64,000 nt of DNA, from positions 1-64,000 of the forward strand of contig JAOTWJ010000004.1 in NCBI GenBank assembly GCA_029862925.1, in the 5' to 3' direction. The position numbers and the translations under genes are program-made. Source of the stretch: Gemmatimonadota bacterium. GTDB taxonomy: Bacteria > Gemmatimonadota > Gemmatimonadetes > Gemmatimonadales > GWC2-71-9. Positions 25,464 through 36,335 of the stretch are shown piece after piece. Numbering within the stretch: the stretch's first letter is position 1; each line of letters opens with the position of its first letter. The notes beneath the pieces were generated by a model, which did not search any database, was not told where the DNA came from, and was given only the letters and a program-made list of their open reading frames with translations.

Positions 25464-26378
25464 ATGATTCTCTCGAGGCGCGCCGTGCTCGAACTGAGTG
25501 CAGGCGCGGGATTGGCTCTGACCCTCGGTGTCCGCCGACTGCGCGCGCAGGCCCGCGGGCTGATCACCCGGGCGATCCCGTCGAGCGGCGAACGGCTCCC
25601 GGTCGTCGGCATCGGCACCCGCGAGTACCGCACGGGCGCCGGAATCGACACGGCCCCGCTGCGGGCCACGCTCCAGGCGTTCGCGCAGGCCGGCGGCACG
25701 GTGGTGGACACCGCCCCTTCCTACGGCAACGCGGAGACGGCGCTGGGCGAGCTCGTCACCGACCTGGACCTGCGCGACCGGCTGTTCCTCGCGACGAAGG
25801 TGGACCGCGAAGGACGAGACGTGGGGGTGGAGCGCATGAACGCCTCGTTCGAGAAGCTCCGCACCGACCGCATCGACCTGATGCAGGTCCACAACCTCCG
25901 CGACACCGCCACGCAACTCGCGACCATGCGGGAGTGGAAGCAGGCCGGGCGGATTCGCTACGTCGGGATCACGACCTCGTCGGATCGGCAGTACGACGCG
26001 TTCGAGCGGGTGATGGCGGCCGAGCAACTCGACTTCATCCAGGTAGACTACTCGCTCAACAATCGAACGGCCGCCGAACGCATCCTGCCGCTCGCCCAGG
26101 ACCGCGGCGCCGCCGTGCTGGTCAATCTCCCGTTCGGCCGCGCGAGTCTGTTCCGGGCCGTGGGCGACCGTGCGGTTCCGGGCTGGGCCGCGGAGTTCGA
26201 CTGCACGAGCTGGGCGCAGTTCTTCCTCAAGTACATCATCGCCCACCCGGCTGTCACGTGCGCCATCCCTGGCACCACCAAGGACTACCACGCGGTGGAC
26301 AATATGGGGGCCGCCCAGGGGCGGCTGCCCGATGCCGCACTGCGGCGGCGGATGGAGGAGTTCTTCACGGGTCTGTAG
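25464..26378 (+). CDS. Tat-exported aldo/keto reductase
   Basis: The ATG at 25464 follows AAAGGAG by 8 bases. The N-terminus has a twin-arginine start (LSRRAVLELSAGAGLALTL), pointing to folded export by Tat. The TIM-barrel reductase shows VVDTAPSYGNAE with the catalytic Asp-Tyr region, LATKV with the Lys, and LMQVHNL with the His of the family tetrad. A late VTCAIPGTTK segment contacts NADPH. 304 residues is typical. Periplasmic AKRs are uncommon, and the substrate is unknown. Confidence 0.87.
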   Translation: MILSRRAVLELSAGAGLALTLGVRRLRAQARGLITRAIPSSGERLPVVGIGTREYRTGAGIDTAPLRATLQAFAQAGGTVVDTAPSYGNAETALGELVTDLDLRDRLFLATKVDREGRDVGVERMNASFEKLRTDRIDLMQVHNLRDTATQLATMREWKQAGRIRYVGITTSSDRQYDAFERVMAAEQLDFIQVDYSLNNRTAAERILPLAQDRGAAVLVNLPFGRASLFRAVGDRAVPGWAAEFDCTSWAQFFLKYIIAHPAVTCAIPGTTKDYHAVDNMGAAQGRLPDAALRRRMEEFFTGL

Positions 26379-26400
26379 CCCGGCCGTGCCCTCGGCGGAC

Positions 26401-26430
26401 GTGGCGGCCGGCCCGCGGCCCGGCCGCCAC
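26401..26430. terminator. GC hairpin after the aldo/keto reductase
   Basis: A perfect 11-base stem (26401-26411 with 26420-26430) begins 22 bases after the stop codon. It separates this unit from the large signalling operon that starts near 26579. Confidence 0.6.
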
Positions 26431-26578
26431 ACTGGCCCCACGCCGGCCGAACGCGTATTCTACACGCCCCGGTGATCCAGACACATCCCGCGTTTCCTGA
26501 AGCGCCGTGCCATCGGCGCCCGGTTGCGTCCGTCCTCGCGTGGGACAGACGGAGCGGCTCGCGCCGTTGGGTGGCACC

Positions 26579-29500
26579 GTGACCAACCACTCGGCACCGC
26601 AGCCCGACACCGCACGCACCGAGATCCCGGCGGACCTGCGCACGGCGCTGCTCACCATGAGTACGCGCATCGCTGAGGCCCCCGACGAGGACGCCGTGTG
26701 CCGCAGCGTGGTGCAGGCCCTGCATCACCAGGCGTTCGGGTTCGACGGCGTCGGCCTGTACCTTGCCGGCACCTCGACCTTCGAGCCGGCGCTGCGCGCC
26801 GCGGCCGGGACGTTCGCGGACGCCAAGGACGGCGGCTCCGAGCTGCGATTCCCGCTGCGCCTCGAGCAGAGCGCCATCGGCGAGCTGGTCGTGCGCCGGG
26901 GCCGCGAGCATTCCTTCAGCAAGGGCGACCTCGAGATTCTCGCCGCGGCGGCCAACCAGGCGAGCATCGCCATTGCCCGCGCCCGGCTGCTCGATGCCGA
27001 GCGCAAGCGGCTCGGCGAGCAGCGTGCCCTCCTCGACACCCTCGCCGATCTCTCCGGCCAGCTCGAGCTGGACAAGCTGCTGCACGCCGTGCTGGAGCGC
27101 GCGGTCGATCTGCTGAGCGTGACCGGGGGCGAGCTCGCGATCTACGACGAGCGCAGTCGTGAGCTCGTCATCGCCGCGAGCCACAACATGCCGACCAATG
27201 CCGTCGGAGCCCGCATGACGCTCGGCGAAGGCGCGATGGGCCGCGTGGCCGAGACGCACGAACCGCTCATCATTCCGCGGTACCAGGAATGGGCCGGCCG
27301 CTCCGCCCAGTACACTCAGAGCAGCGTCCAGTCGGTGATGGCGGCGCCGTTGCTCATCGGGGACCGTCTCGTCGGCGCGATCGCGAGCGTGCACGCCGAT
27401 CCGGCCCACACCTTCGGTGAGGGCGACCTGCGACTGCTCGGCCTGTTCGCCGCGCAGGCGGCCATCGCGATCGAGAACGCGCGTCTCTATACCGTGGAGC
27501 GCGAGCGGGCGACCGAACAAGAGGCGCTGCTCGACTCGCTCGCCGACCTCTCCGGCGAGCTCGAGCTGTCGAAGACCCTGCAGGCCGTGCTCGTCCGCGC
27601 AGTCGGCCTGCTCGACGTCACGGGCGGGGAGCTGGCCATCTACGAGGAGGGCACCGAGAGCCTCGTCGTGATGGCCAGTCACAACATGGAGACCAACGCG
27701 GTCGGGACGCGCATGGCGATCGGCGAAGGCGCCATGGGCCACGTGGCCAAGGCCCACGAGCCGCTCATCATTCCGCGCTATCAGGACTGGGAGGGGCGCT
27801 CGGCCCAGTACACGCAGAGCTCGGTCCAGTCCGTGATGGCGGTGCCGCTCATGATCGGGTCCCGGCTGGTGGGCGCGCTGGCGAGCGTCCACTCGGATCC
27901 CAAGCGTGAGTTCAGTGACGCGGACCTGCGCCGCCTCACGATGTTCGCGCCCCAAGCCGCCATTGCCATCGAAAACGCCCGGCTCTTCACGGCCGAGCGA
28001 CGGCGGGCGGGGGAACAACGGGCACTGCTCGACACGATGAAGGACCTCTCGGGCGAGCTGGAGTTGGGCAAGGTCTTGCAGGGCGTGTTGCAGCGCGCCG
28101 TGACCCTGCTCGGCGTCACCGGTGGCGAGCTCGCCACCTTCGACGAAACCCAGCAGACCCTGGTGGTCGCGGCGTCTCACAACCTCGAGACCGATGCGGT
28201 CGGCACGCGCATGCGCCTGGGTGAAGGCGCCATGGGCCACGTCGCCAAGACGCACGAGCCCCTCATCATCCCCCGCTACCAGGAGTGGCAGGGGCGCTCG
28301 CCCCAGTACACCCAGAGCAGCGTGCAGGCCGTCATGGCGGCACCGCTCCTGATCGGGAACCGGCTCGTGGGCGCCATCGCCAGCGTGCACTCGGATCCGC
28401 ATCGCGTCTTCGGCCCCGAAGACCTGCGGCTGCTGCAGCTGTTTGCCCCCCAGGCGGCGATCGCGATCGAGAATGCCCGCCTCTATGCCGCGCAGCAGCG
28501 CTACTTCGAGAGCCTCGTGCTCAACAACCCCGTGGCCATCGCCAACCTCGACCTCGACTTCAACATCGTGTCGTGCAATCCGGCCTTCGAGCGGTTGTTC
28601 GGCTACACCGAAACGGAGATCATCGGACAGAATCTCGACCGGCTCGTCACCACCGAGGCCACGCTGGCCGAAGCGCAGTCGTACACCGGCGAAGCGGTGG
28701 AGGGGCGCACCGCCGGCGGCACCGGGAAGCGACGCCGCAAGGATGGCAGCTTCGTGGATGTCGAGATCTTCGCCATTCCAGTGTTCGTCGGTGAGGCCCG
28801 GGTCGGGATGATGGGACTGTACCACGACATCACGGAGTTGTTGCAGGCGCGGCGCGAGGCGGAGGCGGCCAATTCCGCCAAGAGCCAGTTCCTGGCCAGC
28901 ATGAGCCACGAGCTGCGCACGCCCTTGAATGCCATCATCGGCTACAGCGAGATGCTGCAGGAAGACGCCACCGACGCCGGCCAGCCGGCGTTCGTGCCCG
29001 ATCTCGAGAAGATCCACGCCGCCGGCCAGCACCTGTTGGCCCTGATCAACGACGTGCTTGATCTCTCCAAGATCGAGGCCGGCAAGATGGAGCTCTTCGT
29101 CGAGGAGTTCGACGTGCCGGAGGCCGTCACGGGGGTGGCGACGACCGTGCGGCCGCTGATCCTGAAGAACGGCAACACGCTGGTGGTCGAGGGCGCCGCG
29201 GCGGCGGGCCGCATGCGGTCGGATGCCACGCGGCTGCGCCAGATCCTGCTCAATCTGCTCTCCAACGCGTCGAAGTTCACCGAGGGGGGGACGATCACGC
29301 TGGCGGTGGCGCGGGCGGCGGGGTGGGTGACGTTCCAGGTGCGGGACACCGGGATCGGGATGACGGCCGAGCAGCGCGACCGGCTGTTCGAGGCGTTCAC
29401 GCAGGCCGAGGCGTCGACGGCGGCGAAGTATGGCGGCACGGGGTTGGGGCTCACGATCAGCCGCCGGTTCTGTCAGATGATGGGTGGGGACATCACCGTT

Positions 29501-30394
29501 GCCAGCACGCCCGGCCAGGGGTCGACCTTCACGGTGCGCCTGCCCGTCACCGCGCCGGGGCCCCAGCCGGCGGGGGCCCCGGGGCCCGACCCGGCCGCGA
29601 CGCCCGCCGGCGACGGGTCCCCCTCGGCCACCGCCGGCACCGTCCTCGTCATCGACGACGACCCGGCGGTGCGCAATCTGATGGCGCGGTTTCTGCGCAA
29701 GGAGGGCTACCGGGTCCTGCTGGCCGCCGACGGCCGGACAGGCATCGAGCTGGCGCGCTCGCAACGCCCCAACGCGGTGACGCTCGACGTGCTCATGCCC
29801 GACCTCGACGGCTGGACCGTCCTGACGACCTTCAAGGAGGACCCGGCGCTCGCGGACATCCCCGTGATCATGGTGACCATCCTGGACGAGCAACGCCTCG
29901 GCTTTGCGCTCGGCGCGTCCGAGTACCTCACCAAGCCGATCGATCGCGCGCGGCTGCGGCGGGTGATCGGCACGTACGTGCCCGAGCGAGGGTCCGGTCG
30001 CGTGCTGATCGTGGATGACGACGCCGGCACGCGGACCCAGCTGCGCCGCGCGCTCGAGGCCGACGACTGGGCGGTCGCGGAGGCGGAGAACGGGCGCCGC
30101 GCGCTCGAACGGCTGGACGAGGGGCCGTTGGCGCTCGTGCTGCTCGACCTGATGATGCCCGAGATGGACGGCTTCGAGTTCCTCGAAGCGCTCCGGGCCC
30201 GCGAGACGGGACGCCGCACGCCCGTCGTCATCGTCACCGCCAAGGACCTGAGCGACGAAGACCATCGCCGCCTCACCGGCAGCGTCGAGCGCGTCGTCTC
30301 CAAGACGGATCGCGACCGTCAGACGCTGCTCGGCGAAGTCCGCGATCTCGTCGCCGCGTGCGTCGCCGCCCCGTCCCGACCGAACGGGCCATGA
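26579..30394 (+). CDS. Hybrid sensor histidine kinase: GAF x4, PAS, HisKA, HATPase_c, two receivers
   Basis: About 1271 residues with no signal peptide or membrane helix, so it is cytosolic. A divergent GAF (about 15-160) is followed by three near-identical GAF modules of 166 residues each, encoded by 498-base repeats at 27062, 27560 and 28058. A PAS domain spans about 645-760. The dimerisation/phosphoacceptor helix [19 protein letters not shown] has His777, and the ATPase carries [15 protein letters not shown] and GTGLGL. Two receivers follow at about 1020-1138 (acceptor in [11 protein letters not shown]) and 1141-1267 ([11 protein letters not shown]). The GTG at 26579 is preferred; ATG at 26657 is possible. 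Its stop overlaps the next start as ATGA. Confidence 0.92.
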   Translation: MTNHSAPQPDTARTEIPADLRTALLTMSTRIAEAPDEDAVCRSVVQALHHQAFGFDGVGLYLAGTSTFEPALRAAAGTFADAKDGGSELRFPLRLEQSAIGELVVRRGREHSFSKGDLEILAAAANQASIAIARARLLDAERKRLGEQRALLDTLADLSGQLELDKLLHAVLERAVDLLSVTGGELAIYDERSRELVIAASHNMPTNAVGARMTLGEGAMGRVAETHEPLIIPRYQEWAGRSAQYTQSSVQSVMAAPLLIGDRLVGAIASVHADPAHTFGEGDLRLLGLFAAQAAIAIENARLYTVERERATEQEALLDSLADLSGELELSKTLQAVLVRAVGLLDVTGGELAIYEEGTESLVVMASHNMETNAVGTRMAIGEGAMGHVAKAHEPLIIPRYQDWEGRSAQYTQSSVQSVMAVPLMIGSRLVGALASVHSDPKREFSDADLRRLTMFAPQAAIAIENARLFTAERRRAGEQRALLDTMKDLSGELELGKVLQGVLQRAVTLLGVTGGELATFDETQQTLVVAASHNLETDAVGTRMRLGEGAMGHVAKTHEPLIIPRYQEWQGRSPQYTQSSVQAVMAAPLLIGNRLVGAIASVHSDPHRVFGPEDLRLLQLFAPQAAIAIENARLYAAQQRYFESLVLNNPVAIANLDLDFNIVSCNPAFERLFGYTETEIIGQNLDRLVTTEATLAEAQSYTGEAVEGRTAGGTGKRRRKDGSFVDVEIFAIPVFVGEARVGMMGLYHDITELLQARREAEAANSAKSQFLASMSHELRTPLNAIIGYSEMLQEDATDAGQPAFVPDLEKIHAAGQHLLALINDVLDLSKIEAGKMELFVEEFDVPEAVTGVATTVRPLILKNGNTLVVEGAAAAGRMRSDATRLRQILLNLLSNASKFTEGGTITLAVARAAGWVTFQVRDTGIGMTAEQRDRLFEAFTQAEASTAAKYGGTGLGLTISRRFCQMMGGDITVASTPGQGSTFTVRLPVTAPGPQPAGAPGPDPAATPAGDGSPSATAGTVLVIDDDPAVRNLMARFLRKEGYRVLLAADGRTGIELARSQRPNAVTLDVLMPDLDGWTVLTTFKEDPALADIPVIMVTILDEQRLGFALGASEYLTKPIDRARLRRVIGTYVPERGSGRVLIVDDDAGTRTQLRRALEADDWAVAEAENGRRALERLDEGPLALVLLDLMMPEMDGFEFLEALRARETGRRTPVVIVTAKDLSDEDHRRLTGSVERVVSKTDRDRQTLLGEVRDLVAACVAAPSRPNGP
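27062..28500 (+). repeat. Three tandem 498-base GAF-coding repeats
   Basis: Units start at 27062, 27560 and 28058, each opening with a Leu-Glu-Leu codon run. Each carries the same protein pattern GEGAMG-V[12 protein letters not shown] and YTQSSVQ-VMA. Exact unit spacing and high similarity point to recent in-frame duplication. Related copies occur in the next two kinases (30976 and 31477; 34410). Confidence 0.85.
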
Positions 30395-33300
30395 GCGTCA
30401 AGCGACGCGCACCGCGGTCGACCACGGGCGTCGTGGCCCGCCGGCAGGCGGCATTGCTGCGCCTCGGCACCGCGATCGCGGTGGCCGAGACAGAGCGGGA
30501 CGTCTGCCGGGCCGTCGTGGAGGGTCTGCACGACGCGGCCCTCGGATACGACTTCCTGGCGCTGCTGCTGGTCGACCGGGTCACCGGCGACCGGGTACTC
30601 GTCGCGAGTGCCGGCTGGGCGGAGGTGCCCGGCGACCTGCGCATCCGCCCTGGCCGGGGCCTGAGCGAGCGCCCGCTGCTCGACGGCCGGCTGCACTACA
30701 CGCCGCAGGTCACGCGCGACACCCGGTACCTGCCGACCCGCAATGAGGGGTCCGAAGTCGACGTCCCGCTGCAGGTCAACCGTGAACTCGTCGGCGTGCT
30801 CGTGGTGGAAAGCAATCGCCCCGACGCGTTCGGGCCGGACGATTTCGAGATTCTCACGGCCGCCGCCAATCAGGCGGGGATCGCGATCGGGCGGACGCGG
30901 CTGCTGCACGCCCTGCACCGGCGCGCGGCGGAGGAGGAGGCCCTCCGCGCGACCATGGCCGATCTCTCCGGCCACCTCGAGCTCTCCACGCTCCTCCAGA
31001 CCGTGCTCGATCGCGCCGTCACGCTGCTCGCCGTGAGTCACGGTGAGCTGGCCATCTACGACCCGCAGGCCGAGGAACTCGAGGTCGTCGCCAGCCGCAA
31101 CGTGGGCCGCAGCGACACCACCGGCACACGCATGAAGGTGGGCGAAGGGGCCATGGGCCACGTGGCCCGCACCCGCGAGCCGCTGATCATCCCGCGGTAC
31201 CAGGAATGGGTCGGCCGATCGCCGCAGTACGCGGAGGTGGAATTCTCCGGCGTCATGGTGGCACCGCTGCTGATGGCCGGTCAGCTCGTCGGGGCGATCG
31301 CGTTCATGGACAAGGACCCCGCGCGCCAGTTCGGCGAGGGCGACCTGCGGCTGCTCAACCTGTTCGCCGCCCAGGCGGCGGTGGCGATCGAGAACGCCCG
31401 GCTCTTTACCGCCGAACGGCGGCGGGCGGAAGAGCAGCAGGCCCTGCTCGACACGATGCAGGACCTGTCGGGGGAGCTCGAGCTCGGCAAGGTGCTCCAG
31501 GGGGTGCTCGAGCGGGCCGTCACGCTGCTGGATGTGACGGGCGGCGAGCTCGCGACCTTCGACGAGGTGCGGCAGGATCTCGTGATCGTCGCGAGCCACA
31601 ACATGGGCGTCGATGCCGTGGGCACCCGCATGGCGCTCGGCGAAGGCGCGATGGGCCGGGTCGCCGAAACGCACGAGTCGCTCATCATTCCCCACTACCA
31701 GGAGTGGGCCAGCCGCTCCGGCAAGTACACCCAGAGCACCGTGCAGACGGTGATGGCCGCGCCGCTGCTGATCGGCGGCCGCCTCGCCGGAGCCATCGCC
31801 AGCGTGCATTCCGACCCCGCGCGCGTCTTCGGGCCTGAAGACCTGCGGCTCCTCGAGATGTTCGCGCCACAGGCGGCGATCGCCATCGAGAACGCCCGCC
31901 TCTTCACGGCCGCCAGCCGGCAGAAGCAGTATTTCGAAGAACTCGTGCTCAACAGCCCGGTGGCCGTCGTCACGCTCGACGCCGATCACAACGCCGTCGC
32001 CTGCAACCCGGCGTTCGAGCGGCTGTTCGGCTACACCGAGGCGGAGGTGCGCGGACGAAACCTCGACGACCTCATCACGACCGACGCCACCCGCGCGCAA
32101 GCCGTCGCGTACACCCAGCAGGCCCTCTCCCGGCGCCCCGTGAAGGTCATCAGCCAACGCCGCCGCAAGGATCACACGCTCGTGGACGTGGAGGTTCTCG
32201 GCGTCCCGATCGTGGTGGACGGCGAGCGCGTCGGCCTGATGGCGTTGTACCACGACATCACCGAGCTGCTGCTGGCGCGGCGCGAGGCCGAAGCCGCCAA
32301 CTCCGCCAAGAGCCAGTTCCTGGCCAGCATGAGCCACGAGCTGCGCACGCCCTTGAACGCCATCATCGGCTACAGCGAGATGCTCGAGGAGGAACTGCAG
32401 GACCGGGGCGACGAGCAGCTGTTGCCCGACCTCCGGAAGATCCACGCCGCCGGGAAGCACCTGCTGTCTCTGATCAACGACGTGCTCGATCTCTCCAAGA
32501 TCGAGGCAGGCAAAATGGAGCTGTTTGCCGAGACTTTCGCCGTGCGGCCGATGCTGAATGACGTGATGACCACCGTGCAACCGCTCGTCGCCAAGAACGC
32601 GAACACGCTCGTGCTGGACTGTGCCCCCGATGTGGGGAGCATGCACACCGATCTGACCCGGGTGCGCCAGGTGTTGCTGAACCTGCTGTCCAACGCGAGC
32701 AAGTTCACCGAGGCCGGGACGATCACCCTGCGCGCGCGGCGGGCGGGCGACATCGTGGAACTGGCCGTGGCGGACAGCGGGATCGGAATGACGCCGGAGC
32801 AACTGCAACGCCTGTTCGAGGCCTTCACGCAGGCGGAGGCGTCCACCACGCGTCGGTTCGGTGGCACCGGCCTGGGGTTGACGATCAGCCGCCGGTTCTG
32901 TCAGATGATGGGCGGCGATATCGCGGTGACGAGCACCGCGGGCCAGGGGTCGACGTTCACGGTCCGCCTCCCCGCCACCTTGGCCGCCGACCAGCCGCCG
33001 GCGCCGGTCACCACGGACGTGGGTGCGGAGCCGGCGCCCGGCGACGGGACCGCCGGTACCGTGCTCGTGATCGACGACGATCCAGTCGCGCGGAACCTGG
33101 TGCGCCGGAACCTGGCCAAGGCCGGCTATCGCGTGGAGGAAGCCGGCGACGGGCCGACCGGACTCGCGCGGGCCCGCGCGCTCCGCCCGGACGTGATCAC
33201 GCTCGACGTCATGATGCCGGGCATGGACGGCTGGGCCGTGCTCACGGCGCTCAAGGGCGACGCCGACGTCGCCGACATCCCGGTGGTCATGCTGAGCATC

Positions 33301-33810
33301 CTCGACGAGAAGACCATGGGCTTCACGCTGGGCGCATCGGACTACCTCACCAAACCGATCGATCGGCCACGCCTGCTCGCGGCCCTCGAGCGCTGCGCCG
33401 CGCGCGGCACCGCGGACGCCGAGGGCGTGCTCCTCGTGGAAGATGATGCGGACACCCGCGCCATGCTCCGCCGCATGCTGGAACGTGCCGGCTGGTCCGT
33501 GGCCGAGGCCGCCAATGGCCGCATCGCGCTCGAACAGCTCGCCACCCACACACCCCAGATCGTGCTGCTCGACCTGATGATGCCCGAGGTGGATGGGTTC
33601 GAGTTCCTCGAGGCGGTCCGGCAGCGGCCCGAGCTGAAGACCCTCCCCGTGATCGTGATCACGGCCAAGGACCTGACCGATGAGGATCTGCGCCGGCTGA
33701 ACGGTGGGGTCCAGGAGATCGTCCGCAAACGCGCCCATGGGGAGGACGAGTTGCTCGCCGAGATCCGCGACCTGGTGGCCACGCGGACCGACGTGGGGCG
33801 GGGGGCATAA
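30391..33810 (+). CDS. Hybrid sensor histidine kinase: GAF x3, PAS, HisKA, HATPase_c, two receivers
   Basis: The ATG at 30391 overlaps the previous stop (ATGA). About 1139 residues, cytosolic. The first GAF (about 12-190) differs from the rest and has [15 protein letters not shown]. The second and third GAF units (from about 196 and 363) are copies of the repeat type seen in the upstream kinase. PAS covers about 515-630. The phosphoacceptor is His649 in [19 protein letters not shown], and the ATPase motifs [15 protein letters not shown] and GTGLGL are intact. Receivers lie at about 889-1003 ([11 protein letters not shown]) and 1011-1133 ([11 protein letters not shown]). A 56-base stretch around the phosphoacceptor is identical to the upstream gene. 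Confidence 0.92.
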   Translation: MSVKRRAPRSTTGVVARRQAALLRLGTAIAVAETERDVCRAVVEGLHDAALGYDFLALLLVDRVTGDRVLVASAGWAEVPGDLRIRPGRGLSERPLLDGRLHYTPQVTRDTRYLPTRNEGSEVDVPLQVNRELVGVLVVESNRPDAFGPDDFEILTAAANQAGIAIGRTRLLHALHRRAAEEEALRATMADLSGHLELSTLLQTVLDRAVTLLAVSHGELAIYDPQAEELEVVASRNVGRSDTTGTRMKVGEGAMGHVARTREPLIIPRYQEWVGRSPQYAEVEFSGVMVAPLLMAGQLVGAIAFMDKDPARQFGEGDLRLLNLFAAQAAVAIENARLFTAERRRAEEQQALLDTMQDLSGELELGKVLQGVLERAVTLLDVTGGELATFDEVRQDLVIVASHNMGVDAVGTRMALGEGAMGRVAETHESLIIPHYQEWASRSGKYTQSTVQTVMAAPLLIGGRLAGAIASVHSDPARVFGPEDLRLLEMFAPQAAIAIENARLFTAASRQKQYFEELVLNSPVAVVTLDADHNAVACNPAFERLFGYTEAEVRGRNLDDLITTDATRAQAVAYTQQALSRRPVKVISQRRRKDHTLVDVEVLGVPIVVDGERVGLMALYHDITELLLARREAEAANSAKSQFLASMSHELRTPLNAIIGYSEMLEEELQDRGDEQLLPDLRKIHAAGKHLLSLINDVLDLSKIEAGKMELFAETFAVRPMLNDVMTTVQPLVAKNANTLVLDCAPDVGSMHTDLTRVRQVLLNLLSNASKFTEAGTITLRARRAGDIVELAVADSGIGMTPEQLQRLFEAFTQAEASTTRRFGGTGLGLTISRRFCQMMGGDIAVTSTAGQGSTFTVRLPATLAADQPPAPVTTDVGAEPAPGDGTAGTVLVIDDDPVARNLVRRNLAKAGYRVEEAGDGPTGLARARALRPDVITLDVMMPGMDGWAVLTALKGDADVADIPVVMLSILDEKTMGFTLGASDYLTKPIDRPRLLAALERCAARGTADAEGVLLVEDDADTRAMLRRMLERAGWSVAEAANGRIALEQLATHTPQIVLLDLMMPEVDGFEFLEAVRQRPELKTLPVIVITAKDLTDEDLRRLNGGVQEIVRKRAHGEDELLAEIRDLVATRTDVGRGA

Positions 33811-33815
33811 TCCCC

Positions 33816-35945
33816 GTGCCGCACCGGTCCCGCACCGGCCCGCGCACCACGAGCGCGCGCAGCGCGGCCGCCCATCGGCAGGCGGCCCTGCTCCGGCTGT
33901 CCACGGCCATCGCGGCGGCCCAGGACGAGGAGGCGATCTACCGCAGCGTGGTCAACGGTCTCCACGACGAGGCCCTGGGCTACAACTTCCTCGGCGTGTT
34001 CCTGCTCGATTCGGAAACGGGAGACCGCGTGCTCCAGGCCAGCGTGGGATGGCCGGACGTCCCGACCGAGTGGCGGGTGCACCGGGGGGAGGGGTTGAGT
34101 GAGCAAGCGGTGCAGGACGGCAAGCTCCATTACACCCCCGACGTCACGCGCGAGTCGAAATATCTCCCCAGTCTGGCCAGTGGATCGGAGCTGGACGTGC
34201 CGCTGCGGGTGAACGGCCGCACGATCGGCGTCCTGGTGGTGGAGAGCGCCGAGCCCAACGCGTTCGGAGACGAGGACTTCGAGATCCTCCAGGCGGCCAC
34301 CAATCAGGCCGGTATTGCCATTGCCCGGGCACGCCTCCTCGAAGCCGAGCGGCGGCGCGCGGACGAGCACAAAGCCCTGCTCGATACCATGGCCGACCTC
34401 TCCTCGGAACTGGAGCTGTCGCGGGTCCTGCAAGCGGTGATCGAACGCGCGGTCACGCTGCTCGGCGTGACGGGCGGCGAAGTGGCCATCTATGAGGAGG
34501 AAACGCGGGAACTCGTCGTCGTGGCGAGCGAGCGGATCGGCAAGGACTCCACCGGCACGCGGCTCAAGATGGGCGAGGGCGCCATGGGCACGGTCGCGCG
34601 CACGCTCGAGCCACTGATCATCCCGTCCTATCACGAGTGGCTGGGGCAATCAGCGAAGTACGCCGACGTCCTGGTCCACTCGGTCATGGCGGCGCCACTG
34701 CTCATCGGCCGCCGACTGGTGGGCGCCATTGCCACGGTCCACTCGGATCCGGCCCGCGTGTTCAACCAGGAGGACCTGCGGCTGCTGAACCTGTTCGCGC
34801 CCCAAGCCGCCGTCGCGATCGAGAACGCCCGCCTGTACACCGCAGCGCAACGGCAACGGCAGTATTTCCGCGAACTCGTACGCAACAGCCCCGTCGCGAT
34901 CGTCACGCTCAACCAGGTCTATCGCGTCGTCGAGTGCAACCCGGCCTTCGAGTCGCTGTTTGGGTATCCGCAGGCGGAGGCGGTCGGGCGCAATCTGGAC
35001 GAGCTGATTGCCACCGACGCCACGCGCGAAGAGGCCGAGCAGTACACGCGCGAAGCGCTCGACCGGCCGGTGCACGGCATCGGCCGGCGCAAGCGCAAGG
35101 ACGGTACGATGGTGGACGTGGAGATCCTCGGCGTGCCCGTAATCGTCGACGACGAGCGCGTCGGTCTCATGGGATTGTACCACGACATCAGCGAGTTGCT
35201 CCAGGCCCGGCGCGACGCCGAAGCCGCCAACTCGGCCAAGAGCCAGTTCCTGGCGAGCATGAGCCACGAACTGCGCACCCCGCTCAACGCCATCATCGGC
35301 TACAGCGAGATGCTCCAGGAAGAGGTCGAGGAGCTCCGGCAGCCGCAGCTGCAGGACGACCTCACGAAAATCAACACGGCCGGCCGGCACCTGCTGGAGC
35401 TCATCAACGATATCCTCGATCTCTCCAAGATCGAAGCGGGCAAGATGCAGCTCCACCTGGAGACGTTTCCCATCGAGCCCATGCTGGAGGACGTGATCAC
35501 GACGGTCCGGCCGCTGGTGATGAAGAACGCCAACCACCTGGAGGTGCGGCGGGCCGATCGCCTGGGCACGCTGCGGGCGGATCTGACCAAGGTGCGTCAG
35601 ATGCTGCTGAACCTGCTGTCCAACGCGTGCAAGTTCACCGACCACGGGACCATCACCCTCTCGGCCGACCGGGACGACCAGCACGTGGTGTTCACGGTGC
35701 GGGACTCGGGCATCGGGATGACGGCCGAGCAGATGGAGCGGCTGTTCGAGGCGTTCGCGCAGGCGGACGCCGCGACCACCAGCAAGTACGGCGGCACGGG
35801 GCTCGGCCTGGTCATCACGAAACGTTTTGCACACCTGATGGGCGGCGACGTCCAGGTCATGAGCACGCCGGGCAAGGGCAGTACCTTCACGATCGAGCTG
35901 CCGGCACGGGGCCCCGACGGCGACCGCGAGCCGGCGACGGACTGA
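33816..35945 (+). CDS. Sensor histidine kinase: GAF x2, PAS, HisKA, HATPase_c
   Basis: GTG start 5 bases after the upstream stop. 709 residues, cytosolic. The first GAF (about 15-190) pairs with the first GAF of the middle kinase ([15 protein letters not shown]). The second (from about 199) is the repeat type. PAS spans about 350-465. The phosphoacceptor is His484 and the ATPase carries [15 protein letters not shown] and GTGLGL. Unlike its two upstream paralogues it has no receiver. That suggests it phosphorylates a separate partner, most simply the CheY-like protein encoded 18 bases downstream. Confidence 0.92.
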   Translation: MPHRSRTGPRTTSARSAAAHRQAALLRLSTAIAAAQDEEAIYRSVVNGLHDEALGYNFLGVFLLDSETGDRVLQASVGWPDVPTEWRVHRGEGLSEQAVQDGKLHYTPDVTRESKYLPSLASGSELDVPLRVNGRTIGVLVVESAEPNAFGDEDFEILQAATNQAGIAIARARLLEAERRRADEHKALLDTMADLSSELELSRVLQAVIERAVTLLGVTGGEVAIYEEETRELVVVASERIGKDSTGTRLKMGEGAMGTVARTLEPLIIPSYHEWLGQSAKYADVLVHSVMAAPLLIGRRLVGAIATVHSDPARVFNQEDLRLLNLFAPQAAVAIENARLYTAAQRQRQYFRELVRNSPVAIVTLNQVYRVVECNPAFESLFGYPQAEAVGRNLDELIATDATREEAEQYTREALDRPVHGIGRRKRKDGTMVDVEILGVPVIVDDERVGLMGLYHDISELLQARRDAEAANSAKSQFLASMSHELRTPLNAIIGYSEMLQEEVEELRQPQLQDDLTKINTAGRHLLELINDILDLSKIEAGKMQLHLETFPIEPMLEDVITTVRPLVMKNANHLEVRRADRLGTLRADLTKVRQMLLNLLSNACKFTDHGTITLSADRDDQHVVFTVRDSGIGMTAEQMERLFEAFAQADAATTSKYGGTGLGLVITKRFAHLMGGDVQVMSTPGKGSTFTIELPARGPDGDREPATD

Positions 35946-35963
35946 CGAGGAGGGAGCGAGGCG

Positions 35964-36335
35964 ATGGCGAGAATCCTCTTGGTCGAGGACAACGAGATGA
36001 ACCGCGACATGCTGTCGCGCCGACTCCAGCGCAAGGGGTACGAGATCACCATGGCAGTGGACGGCCGGGAAGGCGTGGACAAGGCGCGCACGGGGGGATT
36101 CGACCTGATTCTGATGGACATGAGTCTCCCTGAAATCGACGGTTGGGAGGCCACCCGGCAGCTGCGCGCCGTTCCCGAGACTGAACACACCCCCATCATC
36201 GCGCTCACGGCCCACGCCATGGCGGGCGACCGCGAGAAGGCGCTGGAGGCAGGCTGCGATGACTACGACACCAAGCCGATCGAGCTGCCGCGGCTGCTCG
36301 AGAAGATCGAGACGCTCTTGAGGCGCGACGCGTGA
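35964..36335 (+). CDS. Single-domain CheY/DivK-like response regulator
   Basis: GGAGGGAGCGAGG precedes the ATG. The 123-residue protein is one receiver: the acidic pair in LLVEDNEMNRD, the acceptor Asp in LILMDMSLPEIDGW, the Thr in IIALTAHAM and the Lys in DDYDTKPIE. There is no output domain, so it passes or buffers phosphoryl groups or works by protein contact. Its stop overlaps the start of the receiver-Ser/Thr-kinase fusion (GTGA), which is the natural downstream partner. Confidence 0.93.
   Translation: MARILLVEDNEMNRDMLSRRLQRKGYEITMAVDGREGVDKARTGGFDLILMDMSLPEIDGWEATRQLRAVPETEHTPIIALTAHAMAGDREKALEAGCDDYDTKPIELPRLLEKIETLLRRDA

Noticed and set aside
26285-30265. 1326-codon minus-strand frame opposite the first hybrid kinase
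   Set aside because: Antisense of the GAF repeats, which makes it look repetitive (HVAHGAFAE and similar). No domain is recognisable, while the plus strand encodes intact kinase motifs throughout.
30319-33738. 1139-codon minus-strand frame opposite the second kinase
   Set aside because: Same reason: a frame kept open by high GC and codon bias on the real strand, with no plausible start or motif.
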